Below, piece after piece: positions 9,915 through 23,050 of a stretch of DNA of 64,000 bases. The number at the start of each line of letters is the position of its first letter. The first letter of the stretch is position 1. This stretch comes from Mytilus galloprovincialis (lineage: Eukaryota; Mollusca; Bivalvia; Mytilida; Mytilidae), in contig NC_134848.1 of assembly GCF_965363235.1 (NCBI RefSeq), forward strand, positions 59,668,181 to 59,732,180, read 5' to 3'. Under the pieces are notes generated by a model. That model did not search any database and had not been told where the DNA came from. It saw nothing but the letters and a program-made list of their open reading frames with translations. The position numbers were made by a program, and so were the translations under genes.

Positions 9915-12900
9915 ATGGAAAATGTTTTAGTACATTTATTAATTGTAAATTTCTTACATGATGTACATGGTACTTTGTCTGGTAAGTTTCTTAATAAAAC
10001 AGTTGATATATTTTTTTTGGAATTATTGGAATCTTATGATAAAAAAAAAGATTTTCTGCTTCTTCTTAACACACGTAATCATCTGGAAAATCTAGTGGGT
10101 CTAGTACACCTTATTTTGTAATCGGACATGTTTTAACACTAGTACAAACCACAATAATGATGACAGAAAACAAACTGTCGTTTGCTTCTGACCTGGATAG
10201 TTCACAATGTAATGATAATTTCCTGTTAATTACATTTTATAAGTAAATGAGCAGCTACATGAAAATGAAAGAAGTCAGTATCATTGTCTTTTTGTCATGT
10301 ATTTAAAAATGACTTTTCAATTTTAAGAACGTTCAATTACACTAACATTTAAAACTCTATGTGCCTCTCTGATTGTTTCACACGACGTGGGGATATTAGT
10401 ATATGATAATCGGGTTCTACAGTAGGGCAAACAAATTTGAAATAAACTAAAGATTGAATTTCTACGCAATTTTCACATATTTTTTTTTACGTAAAATGTA
10501 ATTGTGCATATCGTATTTCACTTTTTGATCAGAATAACTTCTCGAGCTTCCTGAACCAAAAATGACTTCATCTTCCATGTCATCGGGGGTGAACATCCTT
10601 CATACGCATGTTTGTTTCGATTGACTTGATTTCAAATAAAGTTTCTCGTATTTTGTCATCAATTCTCATACATAAATGGTCTCTGGTAGAGAGTTGTCAC
10701 ATTGGCAATCACATACCCCGTCTTCATATTTGTATGTATAACGATTGACTTTGTACTTGCATATTAAGATAATCACATCCGTTATTCATAATTCGTCTTG
10801 TGGAAAGACCCATTGAATTTGTTCAGATTTTTATTTTTTCCTCTTCCGCCACATTTCTGTCTTTCGGTGTAAAGTGGTTTTCCAAGATGTCGCTTAGATT
10901 TTTTGCATATGATATCGAACAGTCAAACATTGTATTTTGAAAATCAGTGTGATATATCAGTTCAGACAGAACATACTGGTTTTATAAAATTTTCTTATCG
11001 TAAGTGCATTCAGGTGGAAAGACCTTCACTTGTTCTCTGAACAATCGTTTTTTAATTAATAAATGGATTATTCATGACAAAATCCTATTGTGTGCCCCTT
11101 ATTTGGTTTTTGTTGGGAATCATTTTTGGGATTCGTTTTGATAGTGGAAGAACATGTCAACCTTAGTTAATTTATATCACAGTCATATAAATCCGACACA
11201 AACAGGTTCCAACTCACAACTTAAGAGACAAAGAGCTAGTGAATATCGTATATCTACAGATTTGGTCTTTATCTGCATGCAATTATCACTCTGAATAAAA
11301 GAAACATTGATTTGTACCAAACAATTTAATAATATTATTTTTACCAGTTTACCAGATAATCATGCTTTCTGCGTGCCATCAGTTACATCTCAGTTATTCA
11401 AGGTTAACAGACGTTGCAAATAAATTTTATATTATACATTTTACGGATAAACATTGGATATGACCACGTACACATGTAGTCCTTTTTGTCCGTTTTGAAA
11501 AGATGTCAATGGGCAATAATACCAAATTGTGTTTGTTTTCATATTCCATTAATCTCCTTATGGTTTGTTTTACTCTGCGCCTGCTTTCTGTCGTAGCTAT
11601 ATTCATGTTTATCGGTTGTTGCTTATTTCCCCTTCGTCTACGACTATGTGATGGTCCCCATACTATTGGTATTTTTTTACATGGTAAGCGTCTTCCCATT
11701 TATATATTTAAGTGGACTTTACCACGTAGAAAACAATATCATCGACAAATCCCCCAAAAAAGGAAATTAACCATTTTTCCTGGTAATATTGGAGTAATTC
11801 TTAAAACAAGACCACCAAGGACTCTAACTGTCCTTTGAGTAATTATTTTTTAATGTTTGTTGGCCAACTAAATAAAGAATTTGTCGGGCATTACATTAGC
11901 ATCAAATCTCAAAAGTGTTTGCAAAATCTGGAGAGTAGAGCAAGTTTGTAATTTCGAAACACATTAATTTTTTATAAAACAGTATATTTTCACATAGGAA
12001 TAATGAGTATGTGGTCAAGGGGTTACTGATTCCTACTTTTATACCGCCATCTGCAACCCTCCTCATTTCCGTTTTCCTCCTTCTTCCTTAGTAACAGACG
12101 GTCATCAGTCAATTACCCCCCCCCCCCTAATATACATATTTTTCTTCTATTTTTCACAGGGTCACCAGTCCCTGACTCCCGCTTGCTACCCCTCATTCAC
12201 ATATTCTCTATCCTCTGTACGAAACTAAAGCTTTCAATTGTATTGCTCTCCATATACATGTATACCCTTTGTTCTAGAAAAATAACTGTATTCCACGGAT
12301 GGTATATCCTCGCGTATGTAAAACATATCGAAAACAACTGTATTCCACGGATGGTATATCCCGGCGAATGTAAAACATGTCTAAAAAGATATACATGGAA
12401 TACAGTTGTTTTCCTAGAACAAAGGGTATACATGTATACGGAGAGCAATACAATTGAAAGCTTTGGTGTCGTTCCCTATCAGAAGTATGTTTCCGTCCAT
12501 ACCTTTATTATTGTAGAGACTTTTAGATCTCATAGATTTAGGAGGAGAAACTAATTTCCTTTTTCAAACCCCTCGTTATTTCCCCTGCCAGCCGACACTT
12601 TAGGTAATAAACCAGAAGATCGTTTCTAAATCATTTCCTTAAGAAAATGTCTTTACTTCGTTGTTAATCAGGTGTCGATTACCCTGTCGGTACAACTGTT
12701 CCGCTCCAGTTGAAGTTTATGTGATGCTTTCAGTTTTTCATTATCACTGGACTAGTATATATTTGTTTAGGGGCCAGCTGAAGGACGCCTCCGGGTGCGG
12801 GAATTTCTCGCTACATTGAAGACCTGTTGGTGACCCTCTGCTGTTGTTTTTTTATTTGGGCGGGTTGTTGTCTCTTTGACACATTCCCCATTTCCATTCT

Positions 12901-15900
12901 CAATTTTATTTCTATGTTACCTTAATTTGTTTTTCGTAACTGATTTACGAAATTTAAACATCGGTAAAAAATTGAAAGATCAGACTAAAGAAGTGTGTTA
13001 AATAAGGCATACGTGATGTTTATTTCAAATTAGATAAACCGTACACAGCTTATTATTGTCTTATAGTATTGAATGATAAAAGAAAAAAAAAAGACCCGAG
13101 GAAAATTCTAAACTGGAAGCCTTTAGCAAATGGAAACTATAAAGTTCAAACAAATCAAACGATATCAGAGGATATAAGAACTGTTAGTCTCTTTATGGTA
13201 AGACCATATCACTTGGTATAGTGAGAGATTGAATGACATATACCAAATTGAGGCCGCTCCCAAAAAAACACTGTCCAATATGGCCGCCAAATTCAAAATG
13301 GCCGATATAATGTACTGGTACTACAAAACCATACACTTTAGGACGTTTGCCATTTTTCATTACGTAAATCAAGTATGGTAAATCAAATGAAACAAAATAA
13401 TATTCGTTATAATATTAGTTTTATTAAACAAAAATATCATGTCTTTCAGCTTCGTTGTTTTCACAACTGAAATATTTCGGCTCGATTATGTGCACGATAC
13501 TTTCTTGTCGTCGTACATGTTCAGAAGATTTGGTTCTTCTGTTTTTTTTTTTAAATTTACTACAGTTTGCTGTCATTAAAGAAAAGCGAAAGTTAATAAT
13601 GGGATAATCAAGTTCATAAACATTTATCTGGTATAACCTTTGATGAAAACATTTTATTTAGCTACCATGGTGTATTATCGCACCGCGGGGAAATAATAAC
13701 GTTTTGATTGTTTTAACTCTGTCACGTAAATTTCACAGGGGGTTCATGACGTCAGGTCTACATTCAATGGGAACATCATCTATTGGTGTTGTGGTATTTC
13801 ATTGTCTTTTATTCTACAACATTTGTACAAAACGGGAAAAGTCCTGCTTGCGATAAATTCGTTATACGGTTCACTACTGACCCCCTACGGACCATAGAGG
13901 GTAGGTAAAAATCATAGGAGATTCTGTTTTCGGCATCAAACCCTATGGATTTTACTAACCCTCTATGGATCAGTGGGGTCATTAGCGAATCATATAACAT
14001 ATATTGTGTAGAGGTAATTATCAAATTCTTTTTATTTGTAGACCATTTGGAAAATGTTGCTCTTGGTAAGGAATGCAGACAAAGTACTACCTTCAGGAAT
14101 TCAAGCGTAAAGTACGGACCTCACCTCGCAAATGATGGGGAAAGGGAGACTTATCCTCAACATGGAGTTTGCTCCAATACAGAATTTGATACAGATTATT
14201 TTTGGTGGGCTGTCGACCTTGAAGTTGAATTTATTATAGAGATCATAACAATCTACGGACGCACAGACTGCTGCAGTAAGGCACATATTCAATATAACAA
14301 ATATAAGTCTATGTTTTAAGATAATCTATTATCAATAACCAAGCCAAAACAAAATAGAAATAACAACAAACACATTGATATGAAATCCTAGTATCAAGAT
14401 CTGGTCTTCTTAAGTTTTTGTCCATGAAGTTTTCTCGTGTTAACATCCAAATAAATTTGGAAGAATCATCTAAGTTATCGAAGTCCTGACAAGTGCTTGA
14501 AATATGCTAAAAGAGTTTATCCCTCAAATTATTTCGATAGGATCATTTGATTAAAATTTAAGCTCGTCATCAACCTTATCAGCTGCTTTATTTAAATAGT
14601 ATTGTTAAGATTTATATACAGCTTCCTAACTGTTACCACTACAAATAAGGTAGATTTATACCCCACAATATGCTTTATTTAATTGTTGAAGGACGTACTG
14701 TTTTAAATTATTGCTTACATCCACCATGTCCACTTCATTCGAACTTATGGATAGTAAGTTTTGCATTGGTAATCATACCATACATCTTTATTTGTATACT
14801 AACAACCATTTATTAACAGTGTAGTAGTCGAGTGATCTATAAGTGTGAGCTGTTCTACCTCAATGGGTTGCAACTGATGCATTTTGTGCATTACAATTCA
14901 TGTCCAAACGCTCCTCTAAATGTCAACATAATGAACCATTCTCATTTGTGTTTGATTTAATTTTTTCAGCTGATCGACTTCGAGATTTTAAAATTCTATT
15001 ATACAATCCTACTGATGCATCATGGGACGGATACGATCAGGGAACTCTAGCATGGTGTTATCATCAAACTGGAGAAGCTCCGTCAATTTTAAACGTTACT
15101 TGTGAGGATAAAAACACCAGGGGTCGATATGTCGAAATTTATATGCCGAAAGACACTAATGTAGAAAATCAGTGCCTCACATTGTGTGAAGTTGAAGTTT
15201 ACGGAAGGAAAACAAGTGGTGAGTTTAACAATTGTTCTTCGTTATACAGGAGCGAAAGATATCAGAGAGAAAGTCAAAATCATAGATAAAATATAAACTG
15301 CTAACGCCATGGCTAAAAAATAAAAAGACAAACAAACAAATACGTCTAGTACACATGACACAGCATCGAAAACTAAATACTGAGCAACACGAACCCAACC
15401 AAAAACTTTGGGGTGATCTCGGGTGCACCGGAAGATTAAGCAGATCCTGCTATTATTGCGTATTTGATACTTTTTTCTGGAAATCTGAATCCCCAATATA
15501 TTTAAAGTAAATGACAGATAAATACTCAAGTAAATGTGTACTGCCATTGATCATTTTCCTTTACACATATGTGTGCACATGTATAAATTTAAAATGTTCC
15601 GATAAAATACAAATAGAGATTGCAGTAACCATTTTTCTATTTAAAAAAAAGCATAGATAATGAAAATTACTATAAAATATTATTGAATATGTGCTTCTGT
15701 AGTAACTTTCTGGCCTAGTCTTGACCATGGTCGCTTACGCCCACGCATTTGAAAGCCAGGAATATAAAATATAAAGCAACGTAAGGGGTTATATGACCCA
15801 AGGGGATCCAAAGAGAGTAACCATATTTAAAGTATATATTCCATTAGTCTGTTTCCCGGCTGTTATTGAAATTCTTGACAATAATTGTATATTCCGAAGG

Positions 15901-17154
15901 CATACTGAATGTTTTACGGAGGGGACCAACCTAATATTTCATCAACGTACTAAACTTTTTTTGAGGGATTAGTATCCTTGATTATAATTTAATTACGGGG
16001 AATAAACAAAACTCTGTAATAATGATATTTGAATCACATGCCTTGATACAATTAAGTTTTGGGCCGTCTTTGCGATCAACCTTATTCAAGATTTTTATTT
16101 ATATAAAATTAATTTTAAAAGCTTAATGACGGAAATAATGTGTTTAGTGAACATTTTAACTTGAAGAGTAAACATATACGTAAATTGCTTGGAAAGACAA
16201 TAATCATTTGTACACGCCTCGAAAAAGAAGCCATATTCAAAGGGAAACGCCTCGCAATTTGAATTTTCAGGTTATTAAATAGGTTTTATCTAGCCTGCTT
16301 CTAAACTTTTCAGCCAATTTCGATAAAAAAAAACATGATTGCATACTAGCTATTTCTTAAATTGTCAAATTTTAAGGACATTTTCATCGATTTACACAAC
16401 ATATTTATAAATATCCGGCAATGAAAGTTTTTAAAAGACACTTTAGTTTAAGAACCATGATGGAAAAAGACTGGATGTGATATGATTTATATTTTTAATG
16501 TACAACTAAGGAAAGTAGTCTTAACAAAAAGGACAAGGTCACGTGGTTCAAACCATCTGCATTAAATACCTAGGAATAAACACTGTCAAGTGAAAAAATA
16601 ACGAGAGGGACTATGTTATTCAATCTTATAAATCCATTTATATTGCTGTTCTGATTATTAAAGTTCGAGTATCAGTAAATACTTGAACAACATCGATTCG
16701 TAATTTTTATCAAAATGTACATGCATTCGTCTACTCTTAATCATGTTAATAAGTATTGTTTTGTCAATATTCTTCTTTTATTGTCTATCTTTTTCCTTCA
16801 TGTGTCATATACTTTTTGAACCTAGAAGAACCTGATTGCCCATGCTCGTGTGAAAACAAACAGAACGAACAACCCAAGACTTCACAAGATATACAAAATC
16901 ACTCAAAGGAGGAATTACGACAAATACTGCAACCACAAATTACGGAGCTACAGAATGAAATGAAACTGGATAAGAAAAATATCTCAAGGTGGAAGCGGAA
17001 CTATATATCTGTCGCCGACAAAAGGGAGAGTGCTAGATATATGGGAATCATAGGAGTTGTTGTTCTTTGTGCTGTTGTTGGTACAGTCGTTCTGCTTGAT
17101 TTACTTTCTCTAAAAAAACACATTAGACAGATTAGAAGAATACGTGGTCACTAA
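9915..17154 (+). CDS. F-type lectin single-pass membrane protein, copy 2 (complete)
   Basis: Exons are 9915-9981, 14042-14275, 14970-15218 and 16826-17154. All have GT/AG borders and matching phases, giving 879 nt (292 aa). Residues 1-22 are a signal-peptide-like start with a hydrophobic VLVHLLIVNFL core. Residues 24-180 form an F-type lectin domain with paired W residues (FWWAVDLE) and R96-T-D98-C-C-T-D-R103, matching RxDx4R. The Cys-Cys pair and CLTLCEVEVYG end are family-typical. CPCSC follows (188-192), then a charged helical stretch (210-235), a membrane span (about 256-277) and a 15-residue basic cytosolic tail. By inference it is a cell-surface glycan-binding protein, perhaps for immune or cell recognition. 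Unlike copies 1 and 3 it has Asn in 'CSNTEF' where they have His, possibly weakening fucose binding. The first intron is 4.06 kb. Confidence 0.85.
10250..11990. other. Intron sequence without recognised features
   Basis: This lies inside intron 1 of lectin copy 2 and has no counterpart in copy 3. Frames at 11427-11699 (-) and 11503-11838 (+) overlap each other, have no splice or family support, and are not called. Confidence 0.4.
12225..12465. repeat. Long inverted repeat with duplicated loop
   Basis: The arms, about 75 bp each (12225-12299 and 12395-12465), are near-perfect reverse complements, sharing 'caattgtattgctctcc', 'catgtatacccttt' and 'tgtattcca'. The loop contains a roughly 51 bp tandem duplication ('tgtattccacggatggtata' twice). 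It would fold into a strong hairpin. Confidence 0.8.
12735..12906 (+). repeat. Interspersed repeat (GGGGCCAGCTGAAGGACGC module), short copy
   Basis: The end part of a long repeat: 'ttaggggccagctgaaggac', 'gcgggaatttctcgc', then 'cacattccccatttccattc'. Longer copies are at 31236-31862, 57170-57810 and 57905-58748 (+) and 47349-47712 (-); another short copy is at 44466-44613. Copies are very similar, suggesting recent activity. Confidence 0.8.
13861..13998. repeat. Imperfect palindrome, copy 2
   Basis: The same foldback as at 2407-2542, with its own substitutions; the inner loop is 'gattctgttttcggcatc'. It ends 43 bp before the first lectin exon of copy 2. Confidence 0.6.
15235..15440 (-). repeat. 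CTTACCCTTCCGGAGC module, minus strand (unit 2)
   Basis: Located just after the exon-2 donor, as in units 1 and 3. Reading frames here are repeat-derived. Confidence 0.7.
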
Positions 17155-17258
17155 AATTTACATTGTGTTTGAACATTGATGCAACATTAATGCATTACAT
17201 TTATAGCATTATTGCACTAAAATACAGTTGTAACTTCTCTTAAGTTTTCATCAACTTG

Positions 17259-17264
17259 ATTAAA
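17259..17264 (+). terminator. Candidate poly(A) signal ATTAAA, copy 2
   Basis: ATTAAA about 105 bp after the stop codon of copy 2, at the same aligned position as in copy 1. Confidence 0.35.
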
Positions 17265-17324
17265 ATTATCGATAATGCAGTCCATCTGTAAGCGTGTATT
17301 TACCTTAAAAAAAATGAAGATGAT

Positions 17325-19352
17325 AAATAAACTCATCATAGATACCAGGACTAAATTTTATATATACGCCAGACCCGCGTTTCGTCTACAAAAGACTCAT
17401 CAGTGACGCTCGAATCCAAATTATTTATAAAAAGCCAAATTAAGTACGAAGTTGAAGAGCATTGAGATCCAAAATTCCTAAAAGTGTTGCCAAATACAGC
17501 TAAAGTAATCTATGCCTGAGGTAGAAAAGCCTTAGTATTTCAAAAAATTCAAAATTGTGTAAACAGTTAATTTATAAATATAACAATACCATTGATAATT
17601 CATATCAGAACAAAGAGTGCTGACTACTGGGCTTGTGATACCCTCGGGGAAATAAATCTCCACCAGCATTGTCATCGACCCAGTGGTTGTAAATAAACTC
17701 ATCATAGATACCAGGACTGAATTTTATATATACGCCAGACGCGCGTTTCGTCTACAAAAGACTCATCAGTGACGCTCGAATCCAAATCATTTATAAAAAG
17801 CCAAATTAAGTACGAAGTTGAAGAGCATTGGGATCCAAAATTCCTAAAAGTGTTGCCAAATACAGCTAAGGTAATCTATGCCTGAGGTAGAAAAGTCTTA
17901 GTATTTCAAAAAATTCAAAATTTTGTAAACAGTTAATTTATAAATATAACAATATCAATGATAATTCATATCAGCACAAATAGTGCTGACTACTGGGCTT
18001 GTGATACCCTCGGGGAAATGAATCTCCACCAGCAGTGGCATCGACCCAGTGGTTGTAAATAAACTCATCATAGATACCAGGACTAAATTTTATATATACG
18101 CTAGACGTGCGTTTCGTCTACAAAAGACTCATCAGTGACGTTCGAATCCAAATAATTTATAAAAAGCCAAATTAAGTACGAAGTTGAAGACCATTGAGAT
18201 CCAAAATTCCTAAAAGTGTTGCCAAATACAGCTTAGGTAATCTATACCTGAGGTAGAAAAGCCTTAATATTTCAAAAAATTCAAAATTTTGTAAACAGTT
18301 AATTTATAAATATAACAATATCAATGATAATTCATATCAGCACAAAGAGTGCTGACTACTGGGCTTGTGATACCCTCGGGGAAATAAATCTCCACCAGCA
18401 GTGGCATCGACCCAGTGGTTGTAAATAAACTCACCATAGATACCATGAGTAAATTTTATATATACGCCAGATACGCGTTTCGTCTACAAAAGACTCATCA
18501 GTGACGCTCGAATCCAAAAAAATTATGAAAAGCCAAATTAAGTACGAAGTTGAAGAGCATTGAGATCCAAAATTCCTAAAAGTGTTGCCAAATACAGCTA
18601 AGGTAATCTATGCCTGAGGTAGAAAAGTCTTAGTATTTCAAACAATTCAAAATTTTGTAAACAGTTAATTTATAAATATAACAATATCAATGATAATTCA
18701 TATCAGCACAAATAGTGCTGACTACTGGGCTTGTGATACCCTCGGGGAAATGAATCTCCACCAGCAGTGGCATCGACCCAGTGGTTGTAAATAAACTCAT
18801 CATAGATACCAGGAGTAAATTTTATATATACGCCAGATACGCGTTTCGTCTACAAAAGACTCATCAGTGACGCTCGAATCCAAATAAATTATGAAAAGCC
18901 AAATTAAGTACGAAGTTGAAGAGCATTGAGATCCAAAATTCCTAAAAGTGTTGCCAAATACAGCTTAGGTAATCTATACCTGAGGTAGAAAAGCCTTCTT
19001 ATTTCAAAAAATTCAAAATTTTGTAAACAGTTAATTTATAAATATAACAATATCAATGATAATTCATATCAGAACAAAGAGTGCTGTCTACTGGGCTTGT
19101 GATATCCTCGGGGAGATAAATCTCCACCAGCAGTGGCATCGACCCAGTGGTTGTAAATAAACTCATCATAGATACCAGGACTAAATTTTATATATACGCC
19201 AGACGCGCGTTTCGTCTACAAAAGACTCATCAGTGACGCTCGAATCCAAAAAAGTTATAAAAGCCAAATTAAGTACGAAGTTGAAGAGCATTGAGATCCA
19301 AAATTCCTAAAAGTGTTGCCAAATACAACTAAGGTAATCTATGCCTGAGGTA
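17325..19352 (+). repeat. Tandem array of a 366-bp monomer, about 5.5 copies
   Basis: The landmark 'actcatcatagatacc' (or a one-base variant) recurs at 17331, 17697, 18063, 18429, 18795 and 19161, exactly 366 bp apart. The last copy is truncated after 'ctatgcctgagg'. Monomers carry 'acgcgcgtttcgtctac', 'gactcatcagtgacgctcg' and 'ctccaccagcagtggcatcg'. Copy 1 has the uninterrupted site near 6717-6735. TAA occurs at both junctions and may be a target duplication. It could be the internal repeat array of a non-autonomous transposon or a satellite seed. Confidence 0.9.
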
Positions 19353-19699
19353 ACGATCATTAAAGAAATTATCAAAGGAATAATAGTACTGGATTTGAAG
19401 ATTGCCTTGTCAAATCCAAAATTCACGATGGCAACACATTTCAATTATACCGTAAACGTCGACTGCGATTGCAAATTTGTTGCCAATGACTCCGGCAGAT
19501 GTCATCGAATGATAAATATTGTTGTTACATGCAAAATTGCATTAAAATATAGCATTACAGATGTTTTTTTGTCGGGTTAGTCAACAACACAAGTAATGAG
19601 TTATATTAAACAATGCATATCAGTCTACAACAATCAGACGTATACTGATTGTAAGAAATTGAAATAATAGATATAAAAATGTATGATGATAATCTGTAT

Positions 19700-19912
19700 C
19701 TGTAAAAGGATTGATTGATTAGTGTTTAACGTCACTTTTAGCACTATTCTGCTATTTCGTAGGGATTAGTTTTTTGGCGTAGGAAGGTAGAGTGCACCAC
19801 CCACGACCATCGGTATGAAAACTTACTCTAGTCAATTTAGATTTGAGTCAAGCACACTTAATTGCCTAGTGCAGGACTCAAACTCACAACCTCAGAGTTG
19901 ACAGGCTAGTGA
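19700..19912 (-). repeat. tRNA-derived SINE, minus strand (unit 2)
   Basis: Minus-strand B box GTTTGAGTCC follows 'ctctgaggttgtga'; the tail near 'aacactaatcaatcaatcc' has the short tetranucleotide repeat end usual for such SINEs. It sits where unit 1 has its copy, so it is ancestral to the units. Confidence 0.65.
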
Positions 19913-20684
19913 AAAAGTAATACTAAAACGAACTTCACACCGAGGATCATAAGTAAAGGGAATTAAGGTGTATACGCCAATGCGAAAACCAAAGATAAGC
20001 ATGCGCGAAAGCAAAACTAGGCACAATGAATATTAAAAAAAAAAAAATAATCCCACCATCCCTTCCCCTTAATAACTGTAAAACATATTAAAAAACATCT
20101 TAACCGAAACAACATCCTGCAATCGGAACACGTACACAAACATGTGCTTCATTAGGTACACAAGTATAGAATGTCTATCTGCTATTATTAAGAAGTATAC
20201 CTATATGCACCGTTTTTAACGACGTACTTCTTGTTTGTTGTCTAAGACCAATGCCACCTTCGGTCAAAACTATATTTTCTTTATAAGAGTAGCAAAAGAT
20301 AGCAAAGTAATATTCATAAATCGGGGTGCAACTGTTATGGCAAAAAAAACAACAAATAATAGTACACAAAAACACAACATATAAATGAAAGACAGAGCAA
20401 CACAAAATCAGGAAATGATTCCATGTGGTCATGAATGGTAATCAAAATTAATTCTGCTCCACATGTGACACCTGTCGTCTTTCAAAAGATAAAAAATATA
20501 TAAATGGCTTTTTGACTGACAAAAAAGTTGATCTAAAGAAAGTTTCGCTTCATTTTGGGTTTTTTTTATCATCTTTTTTCTTTGAATTTTTACCAGGAAA
20601 TTATTTGATATAACGAATATAATTGCCTTATTTCTATGGTTGTCAGATTCTGGGGTGGAAATTTATACAACTGTTTTACAAGTG

Positions 20685-20870
20685 AGAGGTTTAGCTAGCT
20701 ATAAAACCAGGTCTTATCCACCATGTTCTAAATGAGAAAATGTCTGTACCAAGTCAGGAATATGACAGTTGTTGTCAATTCGTTTGATGTGTTTGAGCGT
20801 TTGATTTTTACCGTTTGATTAGCGACTTTCCGTTCTAAATTTTCCTCGGAGCTCAGATTTTTTGTGATTT
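20685..20870 (+). repeat. GAGGTTTAGC module
   Basis: Reads 'gagaggtttagctagctat', then 'ctgtaccaagtcaggaat', and ends near 'ttttcctcggagctcag'. Confidence 0.65.
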
Positions 20871-21416
20871 TTCTTTATACGACTGTCATTAAAGTGAGAG
20901 GTTTGACAAGCTGTATAACGTGGTCTAATCCATTATTTTCGTAAATAAATCTTCTATTTTTCTTCTCAGCAGATGGGATCACCGATTCTGTCTATTTTGA
21001 AAGACAAAAGAATAACGAATTACTCCATTTGTAACTTAACCACAAATACCTCATTGATTTGGTATCTTTTGCCTCTTTTTTATCATGAGTTCTAGGATAA
21101 CTATGACTAGGTACTTATATATCATGGTATTGTTGCAAGAACTTCATGTCCATCAGATATGATTCATCTTTGCTCGATTCCATTTAAAAGATCATTGAAC
21201 AATGTTATGTTCCTGTGCTCAAGTCCGTATTTCAGATATAATACATTGTAGGTCAAATATATTAAGGGTATGGGTTGGTGTACATGGGTTTTTGGCAGAG
21301 TTCAACTCAATTTCTCTCATTGACATGGAACATTGATAAATGTATTATATTTGTTGAATTAGACTATTTATCGGGATTGTAATAAAATGTGCAACCTGAC
21401 GCCTACCACATGTGTA

Positions 21417-21600
21417 GCAGAATCTGTTTACCCTTCCGGAGCACCTGAGACCACCCAAAGTTATTGGTGGGGTTTGTGTTGTTTGGTCTTTAAATGTCTA
21501 TGTTGTGTCTTGTGTGCTATTGTTTTGTCTTTCTTTTTCCCATGGGTTTGTCATTTTATATTAGATCTATGAATTTGAATGTCCATCTGGTATTTTTCGC
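21417..21600 (+). repeat. CTTACCCTTCCGGAGC module
   Basis: Plus-strand copy beginning 'tttacccttccggagcacct' and ending near 'ttcgcccttctta'. The reading frame through it is repeat-derived. Confidence 0.7.
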
Positions 21601-23050
21601 CCTTCTTATATAATATAGAAATAGGGAGATTTGGAAGTAAGCAGTTATAGGAAACCGTACGTTCTTCAAAAATAAGAAATTCCCTATATCGTATGGTCTG
21701 CTATCAAAGGCTCCGAAGAATAAAACAAATTGAAACAATTCATTTGAGAAAACTAACTGCTTTATTGAAAACAAACAATAAAATACTAAAAAAAAGAATA
21801 GAAAATTTGCAAACATGAACCCCCTACAAACACTCATATACCGGCTATATCCTGACTTGGTTTAAAGATGGTAATATCTTTTCTTTAAGACCTTCGATAA
21901 AATTCAATTTATTAAAAAATCAACATGCTGTACCCTTAAAGAATACTAATTTTTACTAACGTACTTTTCTCAGACTATTGAGGTCATCCACTTGATTTCG
22001 ACAACTGGCGGTGAGATAGATTTTGAAAGAGAATAACTTGTTTTTGGTATGGGCTGAGAATAAATGACCCCACAAGACGGGATGAAAACCAATGCTCTGC
22101 AACATGATATGCAAAATTGTTGGGGATATGAATGTCTAAAAAAGTAAAAAAAAACATATTTTCGTGCAGCAAGGGCCGCAGAACAAATCATGCATCCAGT
22201 CCCTACTACTCCTTTGCTCCAAATATAAAATGATGGAACCTTAACGGCGAGTACTGTTAGGTTAGTAATTCCTATCTTTTGTCTTCGTGTATAGGTAAGT
22301 TGTTTGTGTGCTTTATGCCGATTTGATTTGACTTATATATGATATATATTTAGAAATAAGTAATTCAACAAGTCAAAAGTTTCAAATACCATTCATAAAC
22401 ATTCACAAACATTATAATTATAGCTCTTAAATGCAAAATAACCCTACATAAATTTTCGACTGACCAACTAACAATATTTAGACGCAAATTATTTTTAAAT
22501 CAGATTCAAGAATTAAGACCATAAACACATGTAAAATATATGAGTATCACAAAGTACAGAAACATTCTTAACGGAAAGTCCATAACCAAATGGCAAAATC
22601 AAAAAACTCAAACACATCACACGAATAGATAACAACAGTCATATATTCCTAACTTGGTACAGACATTTTCTTATGTAGAAAATGGTGGATCAAACCTGTT
22701 TTATAGATAGACTAACCTCTCTTTGTATGGCAGTGGAAAAACGTTCCATTATATTGACAACCATGGGTGAACAAAACAAACAGACATATTAGGTAAAAAT
22801 GTCAAAAATAGATTCAAGTTTCAAATATTCGCAAAAGTCAATGTTCATTTAAAGTTAAATCAGATTCGTCTTTGGATATAATGTCTATATTCATGAACTT
22901 GTATAATACACTTGGCATTAGTTTACACTTATAATCATAAAGTGTGCTTAAGTATACAAAAATGACAATCTTCCGTTAAGAAATGTTTCTATCTAGTATT
23001 GAATAGCCCACTCATAAAACAGTTACAAGAACAACTTGGTAACAAATAAA

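Noticed and set aside
11427..11838. Overlapping frames on both strands in the copy-2 intron
   Set aside because: No recognisable family, no splice context, and absent from unit 3.
17325..19352. CRISPR-like array
   Set aside because: Monomers are 366 bp with no alternating unique spacers; this is a plain tandem repeat in an animal genome.
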